A stretch of 64,000 bases of DNA. Source: Mytilus californianus. Its lineage: Eukaryota; Mollusca; Bivalvia; Mytilida; Mytilidae. Where the stretch lies: contig NW_026262712.1 in the NCBI RefSeq assembly GCF_021869535.1, positions 103,048,140 through 103,112,139 of the forward strand, read 5' to 3'. The first letter of the stretch is position 1. Every line of letters begins with the position of its first letter. A program made the position numbers and the translations under genes. Under the pieces are notes generated by a model. The model ran no database searches. It saw nothing but the letters and a program-made list of their open reading frames with translations, and was not told the origin of the DNA. Of this stretch, positions 1 through 11,991 are shown piece after piece.

Positions 1-129
1 CTCATATTACACCCCTAGCAAGGCTTTCCCTTAAGGAATATTATTCCGAAACTTAAAACAAAATATCTTCAACACTTTTATTAAATAATATTCCTTTGTT
101 TCTTTACAATGCTACTAACTATTTCAAGT

Positions 130-560
130 TAAGTGTACACAATTCTTTATCAATAATTTCCCAATTCAAAATAATCTTCCAATTCAAAAAACTCATGAAT
201 TTGACCACATACAAACTTATCAGGGTCGCGTAAAGGCAATGAATTCATATCAAAATGAACATTATTTGAATCGATATTCAGCACGTTGAAAGCTTGTTGT
301 AAGCAAAGGGACTTCACCTCCAAGTGTCAACCATGCTGGCTTGTCTCTTAATTTTACTGTCGTTGGATCAAACCCAATCTTAACTTCCCAATCAGGAACA
401 TTGACAAATGTATTTCCAGTTGATTACTCACAACTCTGTAGAAAATATACTAACCAGTAATAACTCGTTTAGTTGTACTTGGCCAGCATTAGCCACACTT
501 TGAAAAGGAAAAATCCCTTCGCCTACAATCCACGTGAAAAACCACTAGGGAATCAGTGCC
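130..560 (-). pseudogene. Decayed coding remnant, unrecognised
   Basis: Read on the minus strand from about 550 to 140, three stretches of protein-like sequence follow each other in different frames. One contains WIVGEGIFPFQSVANAGQ, the next NVPDWEVKIGFDPTTVKL followed by LRDKPAWLTLGG, and the last VHFDMNSLPLRDPDKFV and ends in a stop near 150. Joining them needs at least one stop read-through and two frameshifts. I therefore read this as a broken gene or the last exon of one. Codon content is richer than the AT-rich surroundings. I do not recognise the family. No start can be assigned and the stretch could be part of a transposon-borne ORF. Confidence 0.35.
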
Positions 561-689
561 CCACGAACTGTAGACAAAGAAATTAAAATGTTTAACCATA
601 CATAACATTCTAGTATACATTGGTATAAAAAATCATTCAACATTATATTTCTCAAATAAAACAAAACAAAAAATGTTGCAACACTGCAA

Positions 690-850
690 TTTTTTTTTAA
701 TTCAAGTAGATATAAGAAGCTGTGGTATGAGTGCCAATGAGACAACTCTCCATCCAAGTCAAAATTTATAAAAGTAAACCATTATAGGTCAAAGTACGGT
801 CTTCAACACGGAACTTTGGCTAAGTACCCATATTGGCATCTTCTGCCTTT
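690..850 (-). repeat. Dispersed mussel repeat ('ggccgtacggtgacc' family), diverged copy
   Basis: On the minus strand this has the order seen in the better copies near 41.0, 53.3 and 60.4 kb: a block like 'aaggccgtacggtgacct', then 'ggatagttgtctcattgg', then 'caatcataccacatctt'. Here the wording is diverged (for example gtggtatgagtgccaatgag on the plus strand) and matches the copy at 40.26-40.39 kb most closely. It is non-coding. Confidence 0.6.
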
Positions 851-869
851 CCCCTCAATAAAGACAAAC

Positions 870-1165
870 ATAGATTAGGTATATCCAACTTAAACTTATG
901 TCTATTAACATGTCTTGCTAACTCCTCACTTAGAACACTTAGCAAGTTCTTCTTAATTTAGTAATATCAGAGATTCACTTGGGCCCTGTTGCATGCATAG
1001 CGTTTTCACCTTTTCTTTCAATTCTTACACCTTCTCAATATTAGTCATTTCTAATAAAGTTATTCAATCTTCAAGGCTGTCACTATCATCTGACCTTTTC
1101 CTTTTGTTATTATTATTATCAGTTGTACTACTGGTGGCAGAACTCGTACTAGGAGGCTACAAAAT
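870..1165 (-). pseudogene. Ser/Thr/Asn/Lys-rich exon remnant
   Basis: On the minus strand, after an acceptor-like TTTTGTAG at about 1160, a frame reads a Ser/Thr/Asn-rich run and then KRKRSDDSDSLED, a nuclear-localisation-like basic patch followed by an acidic patch, ending in a stop. The same frame continues past it with ELKEKVKTLCMQQGP and further stops. It may belong with the coding-like stretch at 1.65-1.99 kb on the same strand, but I could not find splice phases that join the two. Family unknown. Confidence 0.3.
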
Positions 1166-1480
1166 AACCATATAAATATCAATGTATAAACCATATTACA
1201 TACATCATATGCAATCATAGTAAAATATACAATCAACCATTAACAGCTAAACTTTGAACTTTGGATGAACCTCGATCAAATCTGACTAGTTTGTGCATAA
1301 TCAACTCCTAAATGACATTCACATAAATCAAATAAAGCCCCATATATGTATTAAAGTCTTAAACAGCATTTCAAAATTTCATTATTTGACCTTAATCATG
1401 AAATCTATAGGATTCAATACATTTAGAAATCAAAATACAATTAAGACCCATTATACCTATAAAACGTCTACATTGAACTA

Positions 1481-1542
1481 ACAGACAGACAGACAACGTC
1501 TAAACTGAACTGACAGACAGACAGACAATATATATTCATTGA
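1481..1542 (+). repeat. (CAGA)n double block
   Basis: Two 'gacagacagacagacaa' blocks about 35 bp apart, each preceded by 'actgaact' or 'actaac'. A short tandem duplication around a tetranucleotide repeat. Confidence 0.8.
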
Positions 1543-1652
1543 AATCAGAAAAAATTTCAAACAATATACCTTGCATGTTAGCATATGATCTTGATTTAAG
1601 AACGGTTAGGGTTATATTCATATTTACTCCAAATCTGGTTTTCATTTATATT

Positions 1653-1990
1653 TTATGAAATCAAAACATTACTAAAACTTGTACTCATCCGATTCTGATC
1701 AGAAAGATCCTGTACTTTAGGTTGACCGAACTCATTGGCATGAATTATCATGCAATGTAAAGCCCATCTTGCTTCTCCTTCATTCATCTGCTTGTCAGGT
1801 AATTCCAAAATCCCTAGATCCTCCCCTGTCATTTCCCTTACATTCTTCATAATATCCTCCATGTTAATTTTATTGGTTTCAAGTCTTTTCGTACCCTCGC
1901 ATATTCCTTGGGCGATTTTGGTTGTCCTTTTTTTATTCTTTTAATCACTTGTATCAGCTTCATGTTATTTAGTGAATGTCGTTTCTTCAA
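1653..1990 (-). CDS. Possible exon of an unrecognised gene
   Basis: A minus-strand frame open from about 1940 to 1653 reads MEDIMKNVREMTGEDLGILE and then ELPDKQMNEGEARWALH followed by CMIIHANEFGQPKVQDLSDQ. Codon use and composition are clearly protein-like and unlike the flanks. Upstream in a second frame lies MKLIQVIKRIKKGQPKSPK, so a frameshift near 1900 may have split one exon. An acceptor-like TTTTCAG lies just above 2000. No donor fits the exon-like remnant at 0.87-1.16 kb. The mix of basic and acidic helices suggests a coiled or nuclear protein; no family is claimed. Confidence 0.35.
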
Positions 1991-2394
1991 AACTGTAGGT
2001 AAACCATCTGAAAACAAAAACAATCAATGTAATTCTACATACAATTAAACAGACTGCTGAACGAGGACCTCGTCGAAGACACCTTATAATTCAATACACA
2101 TCACTACTCCGGTCGACAAAATCAATATCACGTGACATGTAATTTCACACTTAATTCTTTCATTTTCACAATCTTAGTAGTCTTTTCTAACAAAGTCTTA
2201 GAAGAGCATTTTCCGCATCAGTATCTACGATATTAATAATAAATAAAACTCCATAACACACAAGATACAAAAGAAACTATATTTACTATAGTAACAATTT
2301 ATTATTTTACTTTCAACATGTTCAAATGCATGTCACCAAAATGGCCAGAGCCCCATTTATACATAAAATATTTTAACTCGATAGCACATGGCCC

Positions 2395-2690
2395 GACGTT
2401 TCACCGACGCAGGGCATAACAAATATCTGACCACCTAGGTTGATAATAACCACCTGCAAGGTCTTGAATCCACAAAATAATTCCAAAAACATTTTGCCAC
2501 AAAGGCAAGTCAGTATTTCTGACAAATTTTTGCCACCAAGGCAAATGTAAAAAGTTATTAAAATGACCACCTAGGCCCATTAAGAAGCCACCATGGCAAA
2601 TATAAATGACTACCAAGGTCTTTAAGCCACCAAGGCTAGTATTTTTCATTTAATGTTGCCACCAAGGCAAATGTAAGCAAAAGTTATAAA
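2395..2690. repeat. Degenerate minisatellite, core CCACCWAGGC
   Basis: About nine copies of a core such as 'ccaccaaggc' or 'ccacctaggc', spaced 25-60 bp apart with 'aaatgtaaaaagtta'-like spacers. Short Gly-rich minus-strand ORFs come only from this repetition. Confidence 0.7.
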
Positions 2691-3868
2691 ATATAATTAT
2701 TTTGCCGACAACACGTGGAGCACGACCGTCCCACAGCTTGGGTGTTGAAAGAATGAGAATGTATCATATGTACTTCCGCCAAAGATATCAACCAATGAGA
2801 CTAATATTCTAAGCTGTGCAAAACTGTATTATGAGTAGCAATCGATTTGCATCCACAATCTGATAATTTGTTTTATTCACTCATCTCTTATAAAAAATGT
2901 GTCCCTTTCTGTAATAACACTCCCATTGTTATTTGTATATATAATGACTCATAATGAACTTTCTTTATACTATTGAATTCATTGACTGTATTTTCTTACG
3001 TACATATTCATTTGCTATTCAGCATGTAAACACATTATCGTAATTCTATTTTTGAATTTAGGGAGACGAATTCATATAAGAGCACTGCTCTTGTTTCCTA
3101 ATCTCAATTGTTGAATTACTTGTATATTTCGTATTTATGTATTTACTCTAAGCAGCTTTACATAACAAATTCTGTAATGAAAATATATTTACACTAAATG
3201 TTAGAATTGATTCAGATTAAGCAACAACCCAAACTTCCCACTTGTACAGTACGGCATTCCTTTTTAGTTTTCACAATGACAATTGTCGAGTCTAACTGTA
3301 TCTGTACGAAACACTTCAGATATGTTGATTGGTAATCTATGATACATTTAATATACCGAATACCAAGATGACCCGTTAATGTCACATTTGAAAAAAGTGA
3401 TTTTTTTTTCTTTTGGGTATTGTTTGTCGTTTAATTGTTATCTGTCGAATTTCGGTACAGTTGTGTCGTACATCTCCCTTTAGTTACGATTTAACGAATC
3501 AATTCCAACATTCAATATTAAGAATGATTTAAATTCATAAACAAATATGTGTCATTTCAATTCCCAATCCCAAAGTAGTACAAATAACTACTTCTTGACT
3601 AGCCGGCGAGAAAAACATTTGGCGAGTAATAATGTTTAGGTATTTGAACCATGAACCAGTGTTATGTCAAAGATTGCTCGTACTTTTTCTGAAAAAGTTT
3701 ACCGGAAGATACCAAGACCTTGTTGATAAATATTTCGTATCAACTTTACAATTAATACATGATAGTCTTGAAGTGTAGATTCTAGGTACTGACGTTGTTT
3801 ATTATCTTAATCACGTGTTACAGTGTTCTTTATTTGTCCTTGTAAATTATTAACCTTTACTGTTTAGT
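2691..3868. other. No gene seen
   Basis: AT-rich unique-looking sequence. No frame on either strand has protein-like composition and no splice-bounded exon stands out. Confidence 0.5.
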
Positions 3869-4435
3869 CCAATTATGGTAATATCCTTTTGGCGTGGCTC
3901 GACACGTATGCATCCCGCCAATGTGTTGTTGTGCTGTGGTCATTTTTGGTATTCTTGTCTTTTATTTTTGCTTATGTGCTTTGTCTATATGCCTTTTTGT
4001 TTTTCTTTGGTGACATATTTGTTTGTTTTTATAGTGATTAAGGTTATAACACAATGTTGACTGCTGAACCCTATTTTTGACATTTTTTACCTATTACGTC
4101 TGTTTGTTTTGTTCACACATTTTTGTCAATACAATGGAATTGCATGCGACTGTCATACAAGTGAGGGGTTTAGCTAGCTATAAAACCAGGTTTAACCCAC
4201 CATTTTCTAAATAAGGAATTGCCTGTACCAATTCAGGAACATGACAGTTGTTTTCCATTCGTTTGATGTGTTTGAGCTTTTGGCTTTGCCTTATGATAAG
4301 GGACTTTCCGATTTGAATTTTCCTTGGAATTCGGTATTTTTGTTATTTACTTTTTATATATTGTTATCCTTTACCATGTTATCTATTTTGCTATTTTTAA
4401 TAAATAAGCTGTTTATCCTTGAAGAACATTAATAT
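3869..4435 (+). repeat. Dispersed mussel repeat ('ctataaaaccaggtttaa' family)
   Basis: I recognise, from memory, a repeat common in mussel sequences: 'ccttttggcgtggctcg' at the left, 'gtgttgttgtgctgtg', then 'agctataaaaccaggttta' with 'cccaccatttt', and 'tcgtttgatgtgtttgagc' at the right. The small hydrophobic ORFs inside it are not genes. A fragment with the same 'accaggtt' motif, inverted, lies at 15.58-15.61 kb. Confidence 0.65.
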
Positions 4436-4529
4436 GACAGTTCAGTATTTTTTTAAACTTTTTTTTTATTTTACTTTCTATTCTTTAAAGGAAAGTCGAA
4501 TTTACATACTTTTTATTCTCTGTGTTTAG

Positions 4530-4625
4530 AAGGTTTGATTCGAGTGCCATTGCTGAGTCTTATAGATACGAAACGCGCGTCTAGCGTAATTATAAGTACT
4601 GTATTGTAATGAGTTATTTTAGCAC
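4530..4625 (+). repeat. Eroded copy of the hammerhead-like repeat
   Basis: Contains 'gagtcttatagatacgaaac' followed by 'gcgcgtctagcgta', clearly the same family as the two direct repeats at 35,269-35,744. The ribozyme-like core CTGATGAG is broken here (the bases read TGCTGAGTC) and the helix next to it is mispaired. Confidence 0.7.
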
Positions 4626-5634
4626 CAGTATCAGTACTATTCGTCTGTGCCGCACTTTGTTTGGTTGTAATTAAAACAGTTATTAACATATGCACTTCAA
4701 CCACAGCAAAACAATACAAAAACACACAAAAACGACGTAAATTCTAAATTTCTAGTGATGGTTGTTGTAAATAATCTGCCTTCATTCCCAGTACACATAC
4801 TTTGCAGACCTTTCCAATTGGATTTATTTTACAATTGTTTTCGTCCTGATGATGAATTAAATAGTTGTCATTTGTCGTTTTCCAAACAACAACCAGATCA
4901 AGCAAATCCAAATTTAAAATTTAGAAAATACATAAATAAATTCAAAGAAATTAGTACAGCTTATTGTTCTCTGCCTGATAATACGACGAGTCTAATCGCA
5001 GAGTAACAACGCGAATTGTATAGGTAAATTTTATTAAGAATCACCAAAACACAATTTGATAGATATTTTCACTAAAATACCGTTTTGCATTTCCCACTTT
5101 ATATTCGTTGATTATACTTGTGAGTGTAGGATTTCAGATCTTTAAGGAAGATTAATTGTATACCGCCATCTTGGATCGTAAAATAGCAGTACTCAGACGG
5201 TGTTTTGCTTTAATCTGCAAATTCTTACCGTTTGGCAGTTAATGTGTAAGACTGTTTATTTGAATAAATAGAAATACATTGCCTTGGCATTTAATTTCAG
5301 TTCAATTTTCGAATGTGCTATAATCAAGGTTTATAAATCATTCAAATATAATATTATTTATAATTCATTTGTAAATTCGGTATTGATTTTGTTTAAGATG
5401 TGATAATGTTACGTTTTTCGATTCTTAAGCAGGATCTATGCCGAATTTACAAATACATTATTGTGTAAATGATTGATAATTAAATCCTGTAAGAATTCCT
5501 GTAATAGTATTTGTATTCTTTATGTTGGATTGAAGTTGAACTCAAATAATATTTTTACAATGTATCATTACTCTGTAAAGGTGGTGTTATGTTTAAAAAA
5601 CACTGTGCATTATATTAACATCACAAGAATACCA
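4626..5634. other. No supported gene
   Basis: AT-rich. An 83-codon plus-strand frame at 4755-5006 has fair amino-acid balance but no domain or splice support, so I leave it uncalled. Confidence 0.4.
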
Positions 5635-6187
5635 GGGGCCGGTATCAAAAAGCAATATTAGTGCTTAAGATCACCTTAAGATCATCTTATCTGCTAAAAG
5701 TGTATCTTGAAGTAATATTAGAATGATTGACAGCCCTTAAAATTCATGTTGCACTCGCAACCCTAAGAGTACTCTTTATCCTTCTCGGAACGCTCTCTTA
5801 GTTTAAATCTTATCGACTGGGTATCTCCAACGTCGATAATCAACTTAAGATCGTCTTTGATTACTCTTAGCAAATTTTAAGTGTATCAGCATTCTTTTTT
5901 TACTGAGAACTTAACAGAAAATTCTAAGAATGGTCAGGGGCACCCCTATCTCTCTCTTAGTTGATAAAATGTCGCTTGCAATGTTCTTGCATGTGCGTTC
6001 AAGAAAACAAAATAGGATATCCAAAAAGATCCTAGAGATCGAACAAATCCATTTGATTTCCTAGACGACCGTAGGATTGTCCATGATTACAGAATCGGAA
6101 AATGTCCCAATTAACTGCATTTTGTTCTGCTGAATAGCTGTCAGCATTGTTTTCAATTCATCTTTGTTAAAGTTGACTTTTCTTATA

Positions 6188-7012
6188 AAAATAAGGAGAT
6201 GTAGTATGATTGCCATTTAGACAACTATCTACCAAAGTTCAAATGAAGTGGATGTTAGGAATTATAGGCAACCGAACGGCCTTCATCAATGAGACATGAA
6301 AAATGTCAAACAATTCAATTTAGAAAATCAATGGCCTCATTCATAACAAAACAATTTACAAAATACAAATATGACAAACATGAACCAACGACTACATGCT
6401 CCTGACTTAAGAAAGGCACAAAACGAATGTGACGAGGTTAAACATGTTTGTGATCGCTCAACCCTCCCTTAATCTGGGAAAGTGGAGTTACAGCACAACA
6501 TAAGAACAATCTATAAAAATCAGTTCAAAGGGCTTAACTCATCAAATTGATACAAAGCAGAAAAAAAAACATCTAACAAAAAAACAAACCGGACTCGGCA
6601 GAGTATTTATACATTCATAACAACAAAAAAGACACAAAGTACAGATCTAAAAGTACTCGCAGTTACTGACAGCTAGTTCAAAGGCATGTATCATGTATCT
6701 AAGACTACAATATCAATCACTACACACCAAACATCCAATGGACCCCGAAAGGAAAAAAAATTGAAAACCAAATCTTTGTATCTATGGAAGAATTTAGTAA
6801 AGGTTTAAATAAATTGTGGTAACGAAATCCATGACTAAATAGTTAATCAGTTATACATAGATAACGTTCATTAAATCCAAAAACGTCGCTACAGACACGG
6901 ACATACCGAACGAGTAGTTTGGATATATAAACACCGTCAGACGGTGCCAAGGAAAGATCACCGTTCAAAAAAGAAAAAATAACAACAGGGAAAGAAAAAT
7001 CGTCCCTTGCTC
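6188..7012 (-). mobile_element. Penelope-like element 3' fragment
   Basis: The upper part (about 6770-7012) matches, block by block on the minus strand, the C-terminal end of the reverse transcriptase ORF at 48.24-48.48 kb (for example 'gtggtaacgaaatcc' and 'ggatatataaacaccgt'). The lower part (6188-6670) is the 3' region containing the complement of 'ggccgtacggtgacc'-type sequence and 'acaggcacataatgtg'-like motifs. The coding part is shifted and stopped. This is 5'-truncated, as expected for target-primed insertion. Confidence 0.6.
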
Positions 7013-7067
7013 CTTATGCTATTTTTGTTTTTATTCAATGTTTGAAAATATTTCGTTAATATATAAA

Positions 7068-7460
7068 AAAGGGAGATATGATATGCTTGTCAATGAGACA
7101 GCTGATGAACTATCTACCAAAGTTCAAATGAAGTGGATATTAGTAATTATAGGCTACCGTAAGGCCTTCAACAATGAAAAACCCATACCGTATTGTCGGT
7201 TATAAAAGGCCCCGACATGAACAATGGGAAACAATTCAATTGATTAAACTAACGGCCTAAATTATGACAAAACAATTTACGAAAAACACATATGACAGAC
7301 ATGAACCAACGACAACCACTCAATTATAGGCTTAGGACAGGTGCATATAGAATGTGGCGGGGTTAAATATGTTTGAAGACGCAAACCCTCCCCTAAACTC
7401 GGACAGTGGTTGGACAGTACAACATAAGAATAAACTATAAAAATCAAGTACTTGATTTAA
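7068..7460 (-). repeat. Second copy of the Penelope-type 3' repeat
   Basis: Shares with 6188-6500 the order 'gagatatgatatg', 'ctatctaccaaagttcaaat', 'gaagtggatattagtaatta' and 'acatgaaccaacgac', in the same orientation. No coding part is attached. Confidence 0.65.
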
Positions 7461-7701
7461 GTATGTACCGATTTTGCTGCAAATTCTAATATTTTCTTCA
7501 AAAAATAACTGCGGTCACTTCGGAAGAGTCGACAAGAGAGCTCACAGTCGTAAATGTATACTAAGATAGCCGTACAATTGTTAGGAGGAACCTACGAGGG
7601 AATTGCAGATACGCTCTTAGCACCAACGTAACGTTCTCGTAATGCGTTCATACGTCTTCTCTTAAATGAAACTTAAGATAGGTTTTCATTATACTGGCCC
7701 C

Positions 7702-8655
7702 AGGCATCTGGGAAAAAGAACTTCAATAGCGATAACAATGTATGATGAAAATGGCAATTTCAACCAAATCTTAAAATCCCCAATATTTGTCCCCAACAGA
7801 AAAAAAGGTATTATTGTCGATGAGACAACTAGGCACTACAGATGAAAAGGATAAGAAAATATTTATTTACCCATCTGCATGACTTCGTAAGGCGTTAAAA
7901 ACGTTTTAGTGACCGTTTAAAAATCCCAAATGACCACAATTGATTTGGATCCCCTACGGGAACGATTGTTTTGAGGTCATATGGGAACACAGGTATTGAT
8001 TCTCCTGGCCGAATTTATTGAAATCCCTTGAGGAAAACAGATATCGAATTCAATTCGGAAAACAATTTTAGATTCATTTTGGGAATTGCATTTCCATTGG
8101 CAACTTTAAGTTATGAATGAAAAAAAAAAAAAAAAAAAGTTATGAATGATACCTCTGCAAAATGAGTTTTTCCTATCACTCTGAATGTAAATATATTAGA
8201 AACCTTTCGCAGTTAAGTGAAATTGAGTTTCTCTTGGTAGCGAAAAAATTATTTCATGGTCGAAGAGTTCAACATGTTAAAGGAAACATGTCTTGTATAT
8301 AAACGCACTAGTGTTCCATAGGAACTGATAGGAACCAGTTCCCAAGAGGGACAATCTGGAGTGCGGTTTATTTATCTGCCTAAATAGCACAAGGAAAATA
8401 GTTCCGCTGATAGATGACCAGAGGTTACCCTAACATAAACGGTTAAAAATATCTCTACGGGACAGAAGATAGTGCATTATTTCCGGTTGAAAAGTAAAAG
8501 TAAGTGAAAGTATGCTACGATTTGTTCTACAGAATAAATAGCCTATTATTGCTGGCATTTAATTTTATGAATATGAGGTTTTTTTAAGGTTCGTGATTAA
8601 CTTATGTCTAAGGATATTGTCATGTCATAAAGTGAAAAAAAAGTAATAAAGAAAA
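7702..8655. other. No gene seen
   Basis: Unique-looking AT-rich sequence with a poly-A run at about 8119-8137. Nothing codes convincingly. Confidence 0.5.
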
Positions 8656-9110
8656 CAAAATGACTTTTGGTTACCTCTGGTCACCTTATAGAATGTTAAC
8701 TTTGGTTACATCTGGTCACCTTATGCAAATATTTATTTTGGCTACCTCTGGTCACCTAACACAGATACTGACGTTAGTTCATCATGGTAACCTAACCCTT
8801 ATATTAACTTCGGTTTCCTCTGGTCACCTTACACAGATTTTTAAATCACGTGGTTTAATTTGATTCCCTCAGTTCTCTTGACTCAGATGTTGACTCTGGT
8901 GATACAGATATTGACAACGGGTACCCCTTTTCACCTAACACAGATATTGACTTTGGATACCTCTGATCAACTTACATATATATTGACTATGGTTACCTCT
9001 GGTCACCTTTCACTGATTTTGAGTTTTGTTACCTCTGGTCTCTTTACACATAAATTGACTTTGACTACCTACTTTCTCTTTACACATATGTTGACCTTGG
9101 TTTCACATGT
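8656..9110 (+). repeat. 36-bp minisatellite
   Basis: About twelve copies of a unit like 'ggttacctctggtcacctta' followed by 'cacagatattgacttt', 36 bp long. Because 36 is a multiple of three, the plus strand reads two ORFs (67 and 84 codons) of a 12-residue repeat around 'TSGHLTQILTLV'. No start, splice or neighbouring coding sequence supports translation. Confidence 0.85.
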
Positions 9111-9356
9111 ATGATGGGAACACCTTTTTTGTCTTCTTTTGTATGGTGACTTTTTGTTTTAAGGTGAATATATTAGATTTATTAAATTACCTATACATCT
9201 TAATTTAATGACAGCCAACATGCGTATACCAAAATTGCTGAGACACAAATAATTCATTGTTCAAACTATCCTAACATTATCATTCACATGTACATACAAT
9301 ACACATGTAGCATAAATGACATTTGTGAAATATTATTTTATTTCAAGTTTTATTCT

Positions 9357-9685
9357 TATAAAATTGAGAATGGAAATGATGAATGTGTCAAAAAGACAAC
9401 AACCGACCAAAGTGCAGAAACTAGCTCAAAGCAACCAATGGGTCTTCAACACAGCGAGAAAATCCCGCAATCGGAGGCGGGCTTCAGTTGGCCTCTAAAC
9501 AAAAATGTGTACTAGTTCAGTGAAAATGGACGTCATACTAAACTCCGAAATATATAAATGAACTAAAATTTAAACAAAACACACACAAGACTAACACAGA
9601 CCAGATGCTTCTGACTTGAGACAGGCGAAATAATGCGGCGAGGTTAAACATGTATTGTGAGATCTCAACCCTCCCCCTTTACTTC
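9357..9685 (-). repeat. Penelope-type 3' repeat, solo copy
   Basis: Nearly the same as 61,026-61,345: 'aaaattgagaatggaaatg', 'caatgggtcttcaacacagc', 'ggacgtcatactaaactcc', then 'ctcaaccctccccctt'. At 61 kb this sequence directly follows a reverse transcriptase C-terminus, so it is that element's 3' region. Here it stands alone. Confidence 0.65.
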
Positions 9686-11991
9686 TTGCTAATATAGAAT
9701 AATCAAACACACAGCAATACGTCTATATAATAATATAAGTCTATTATACAACATATTGTACTTATAATTTTAGATTTATGAAGTTTCGGTTTTGTCCTGT
9801 AAGTATAATTGCCATTCAGAATATTTAGCTGTGCACGTGAAGTTTCGCTGTAAATAAAAAAGATGTATGTTTCCATCACAAATGTATGAAGCAAACATCT
9901 ACAATAATAAAATATAAATATTCTATGAAGAACTAAGTCTGGAACTGTTATACTAACTTTCTTTGCAATTAAGGAGGAAATCTATTAATTAAAGTACTTT
10001 AATTGAAAAGAAGTAGCTTTCAGTAAAATACATTTTATTTTTCATATATATACATGACATTGCATAACATTCATAGGATCAACAAACATGATATACATTT
10101 ATACATGTATGTAGCAAAAAGTAATTTACTTGCAACAATGATAACCTAATTGAGATAATAAATATAATACAGTTTGCACATTTTTGTATATATCTAATTT
10201 CTAGTCATACCATTGTAATAATTACACCAATGCAATGACGAATTCAAATATATATATAAAGATAGAAACTGACAAATTTCAAATGTTGACTTGTTTTTTT
10301 GTAAAATTTTCGACCTAAATTTATTTTTTGAAAATAATTACTACTTTCATAATTCCTTTGTGAAATCAATATATTCAGTATATTTGAATTTAAAAAAATG
10401 TGTTCTTTACATGTATTAAAGGCTTATTAACCAAAGGAAACGATAAGCTATCAACCAAAACAAAAAGTCAATTATCCGCTATCGGAACAATGAAATCTTT
10501 ACAGATCGATCAGTTTCAAGTTCCGTTAATGTTTGTTTGCGACCTCCCGGTTTGTTGTAATGGGAAGACAAAATGAAATGCTGATATTGCTTTTTATGAT
10601 ATTAGAAGTATAAAATGCTGATATTGCTTTTTATAATATTAGAAGGGTAAATAGTATAATTATATTTACGAAATTGAAATATTTGTGTGCAATAATGTGT
10701 AACATAAAATAATGTACCTCATGAAATATTGTCCGTCAGACAAAATTTCATGTACAATATTTGAGGGCTGGACAGGGGGGTAAGTTTCTCCCTGCTCCCG
10801 CCCCTCTTCTCCCTTCTCCCGCCCCTTTCTCCCTTCTCCCTCCCTTTTCATTCTTCCTTACCTTTTCCGACATACATTTCATTAAAATCCATAAAACAAT
10901 ACCACTGAGGCATTTTCCATAAAACATTCAGGAAGAGTTTCGCTTAGAAGATAAGTAATGCCATATATTAAAGTAACGAGTATCTCCTCTTTAACATTTA
11001 GAATTTTCTCGTGTAAAAATTTCATCAATATCCATCCAGTTGTTCAGGAGGAGATGCGCTTAAAAGAGATACATTGATAGACAGATAGGGTAATTCTTAT
11101 ATGTACTTAGTTTCTAAAGAAAAGAATTCTGTCAACCGGTCATTGAATCAGAAACAACAAGGATGTAATGTTTGAAGTGATTGCATATACTGAACATGAA
11201 ACGACTTCCAGACACTCACTTAGTATAGACCCCACAGTATACTTGTCGTATTTGGTTCTTATTGACTAGTGCTTATAGTGACGAATTGTACGGACGGATG
11301 ACAATAGACATATAGGATCATATAATGATACACAGCAATGATGAATACACACATAATCACACATGGGTGCACATACCATTTATAACACCAAATATGAATT
11401 GAACTGCATTGTAATCTCATATTAACTACAAACATATTTACAGAGATAAGACATTACATCATATACATATTTTGCATGTGAACTAAATACAAATGATAAA
11501 TATAATAAAAACATTTACTTTGTTGGTAAATCTACAGAGTTTTTCTAAAACTACAATATTGAAATATTTAGGGGGAAAGTTGGGTATCAAAATTGGCGAC
11601 CGTGACGCCTTTTGAACAGTTTTCTTGGTGTCCATGAAAAGTAATAATTGTCAGGCAAGTATAATTCAAGTTTTTGTTATTAACCCTACATCAGTTTTGA
11701 AAACACAAGAAAAAACGTGTCAAATTTGAATGGGGCAAAAATGGTTACCTTACGAGCCTTATATTAGTACCCAGGCATTTTTTTTCCTTCCCCTTTTAAC
11801 ACATTCTTAAATGTATGTGTACCGATAGCGTAAGGTCCAAAGAGTTCATTGGTATGCAGATTTTTGTTACAATTCCAAAAAAAAAAATGTCTACTGTTGC
11901 TGCTGAAAAAAAAACAATTTCAAACGAAGGTGGTCCTTAACTTTTTGAGGGGAGTGAAGTTACACATTCCAGACATATACTTTAATAATGA
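9686..11991. other. No gene; one small dispersed repeat
   Basis: AT-rich, with near-identical 39-bp direct repeats at 10,571-10,648 ('aaatgctgatattgcttttt'). The only recognisable family is the pyrimidine-rich unit at 10,705-10,860. No splice-bounded exon was found. Confidence 0.5.
10705..10860 (-). repeat. Foldback/pyrimidine-rich repeat, copy 1
   Basis: Has 'catgaaatattgtccg', 'caaaatttcatgtacaatat' (self-complementary) and 'gagggctggacagggg', then 'cccgcccctcttctccc'. The inverse order occurs at 23,740-23,885, where 'caggccctcatatttcac' and 'atgaaatactgtccatgaaa' follow a similar pyrimidine run. Confidence 0.6.

Larger units (their letters stand above)
5635..7701. mobile_element. TIR element with nested repeats
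   Basis: Ends in short imperfect inverted repeats: GGGGCCGGTATC at 5635 and the complement of GGGGCCAGTAT at 7691-7701. CAG abuts both ends, a possible 3-bp target duplication. Subterminal sequence on both sides is rich in 'cttaagat'. The middle is filled by a Penelope 3' fragment (6188-7012) and a second 3'-type repeat (7068-7460). It looks like a non-autonomous DNA element that received later insertions. No transposase is present. Confidence 0.4.

Noticed and set aside
8656..9110. CRISPR array
   Set aside because: The 36-bp units are contiguous without unique spacers and the context is eukaryotic; it is a minisatellite.
10666..10851. Lys/Glu/Gly-rich minus-strand ORF
   Set aside because: Made by the pyrimidine-rich part of a dispersed repeat.
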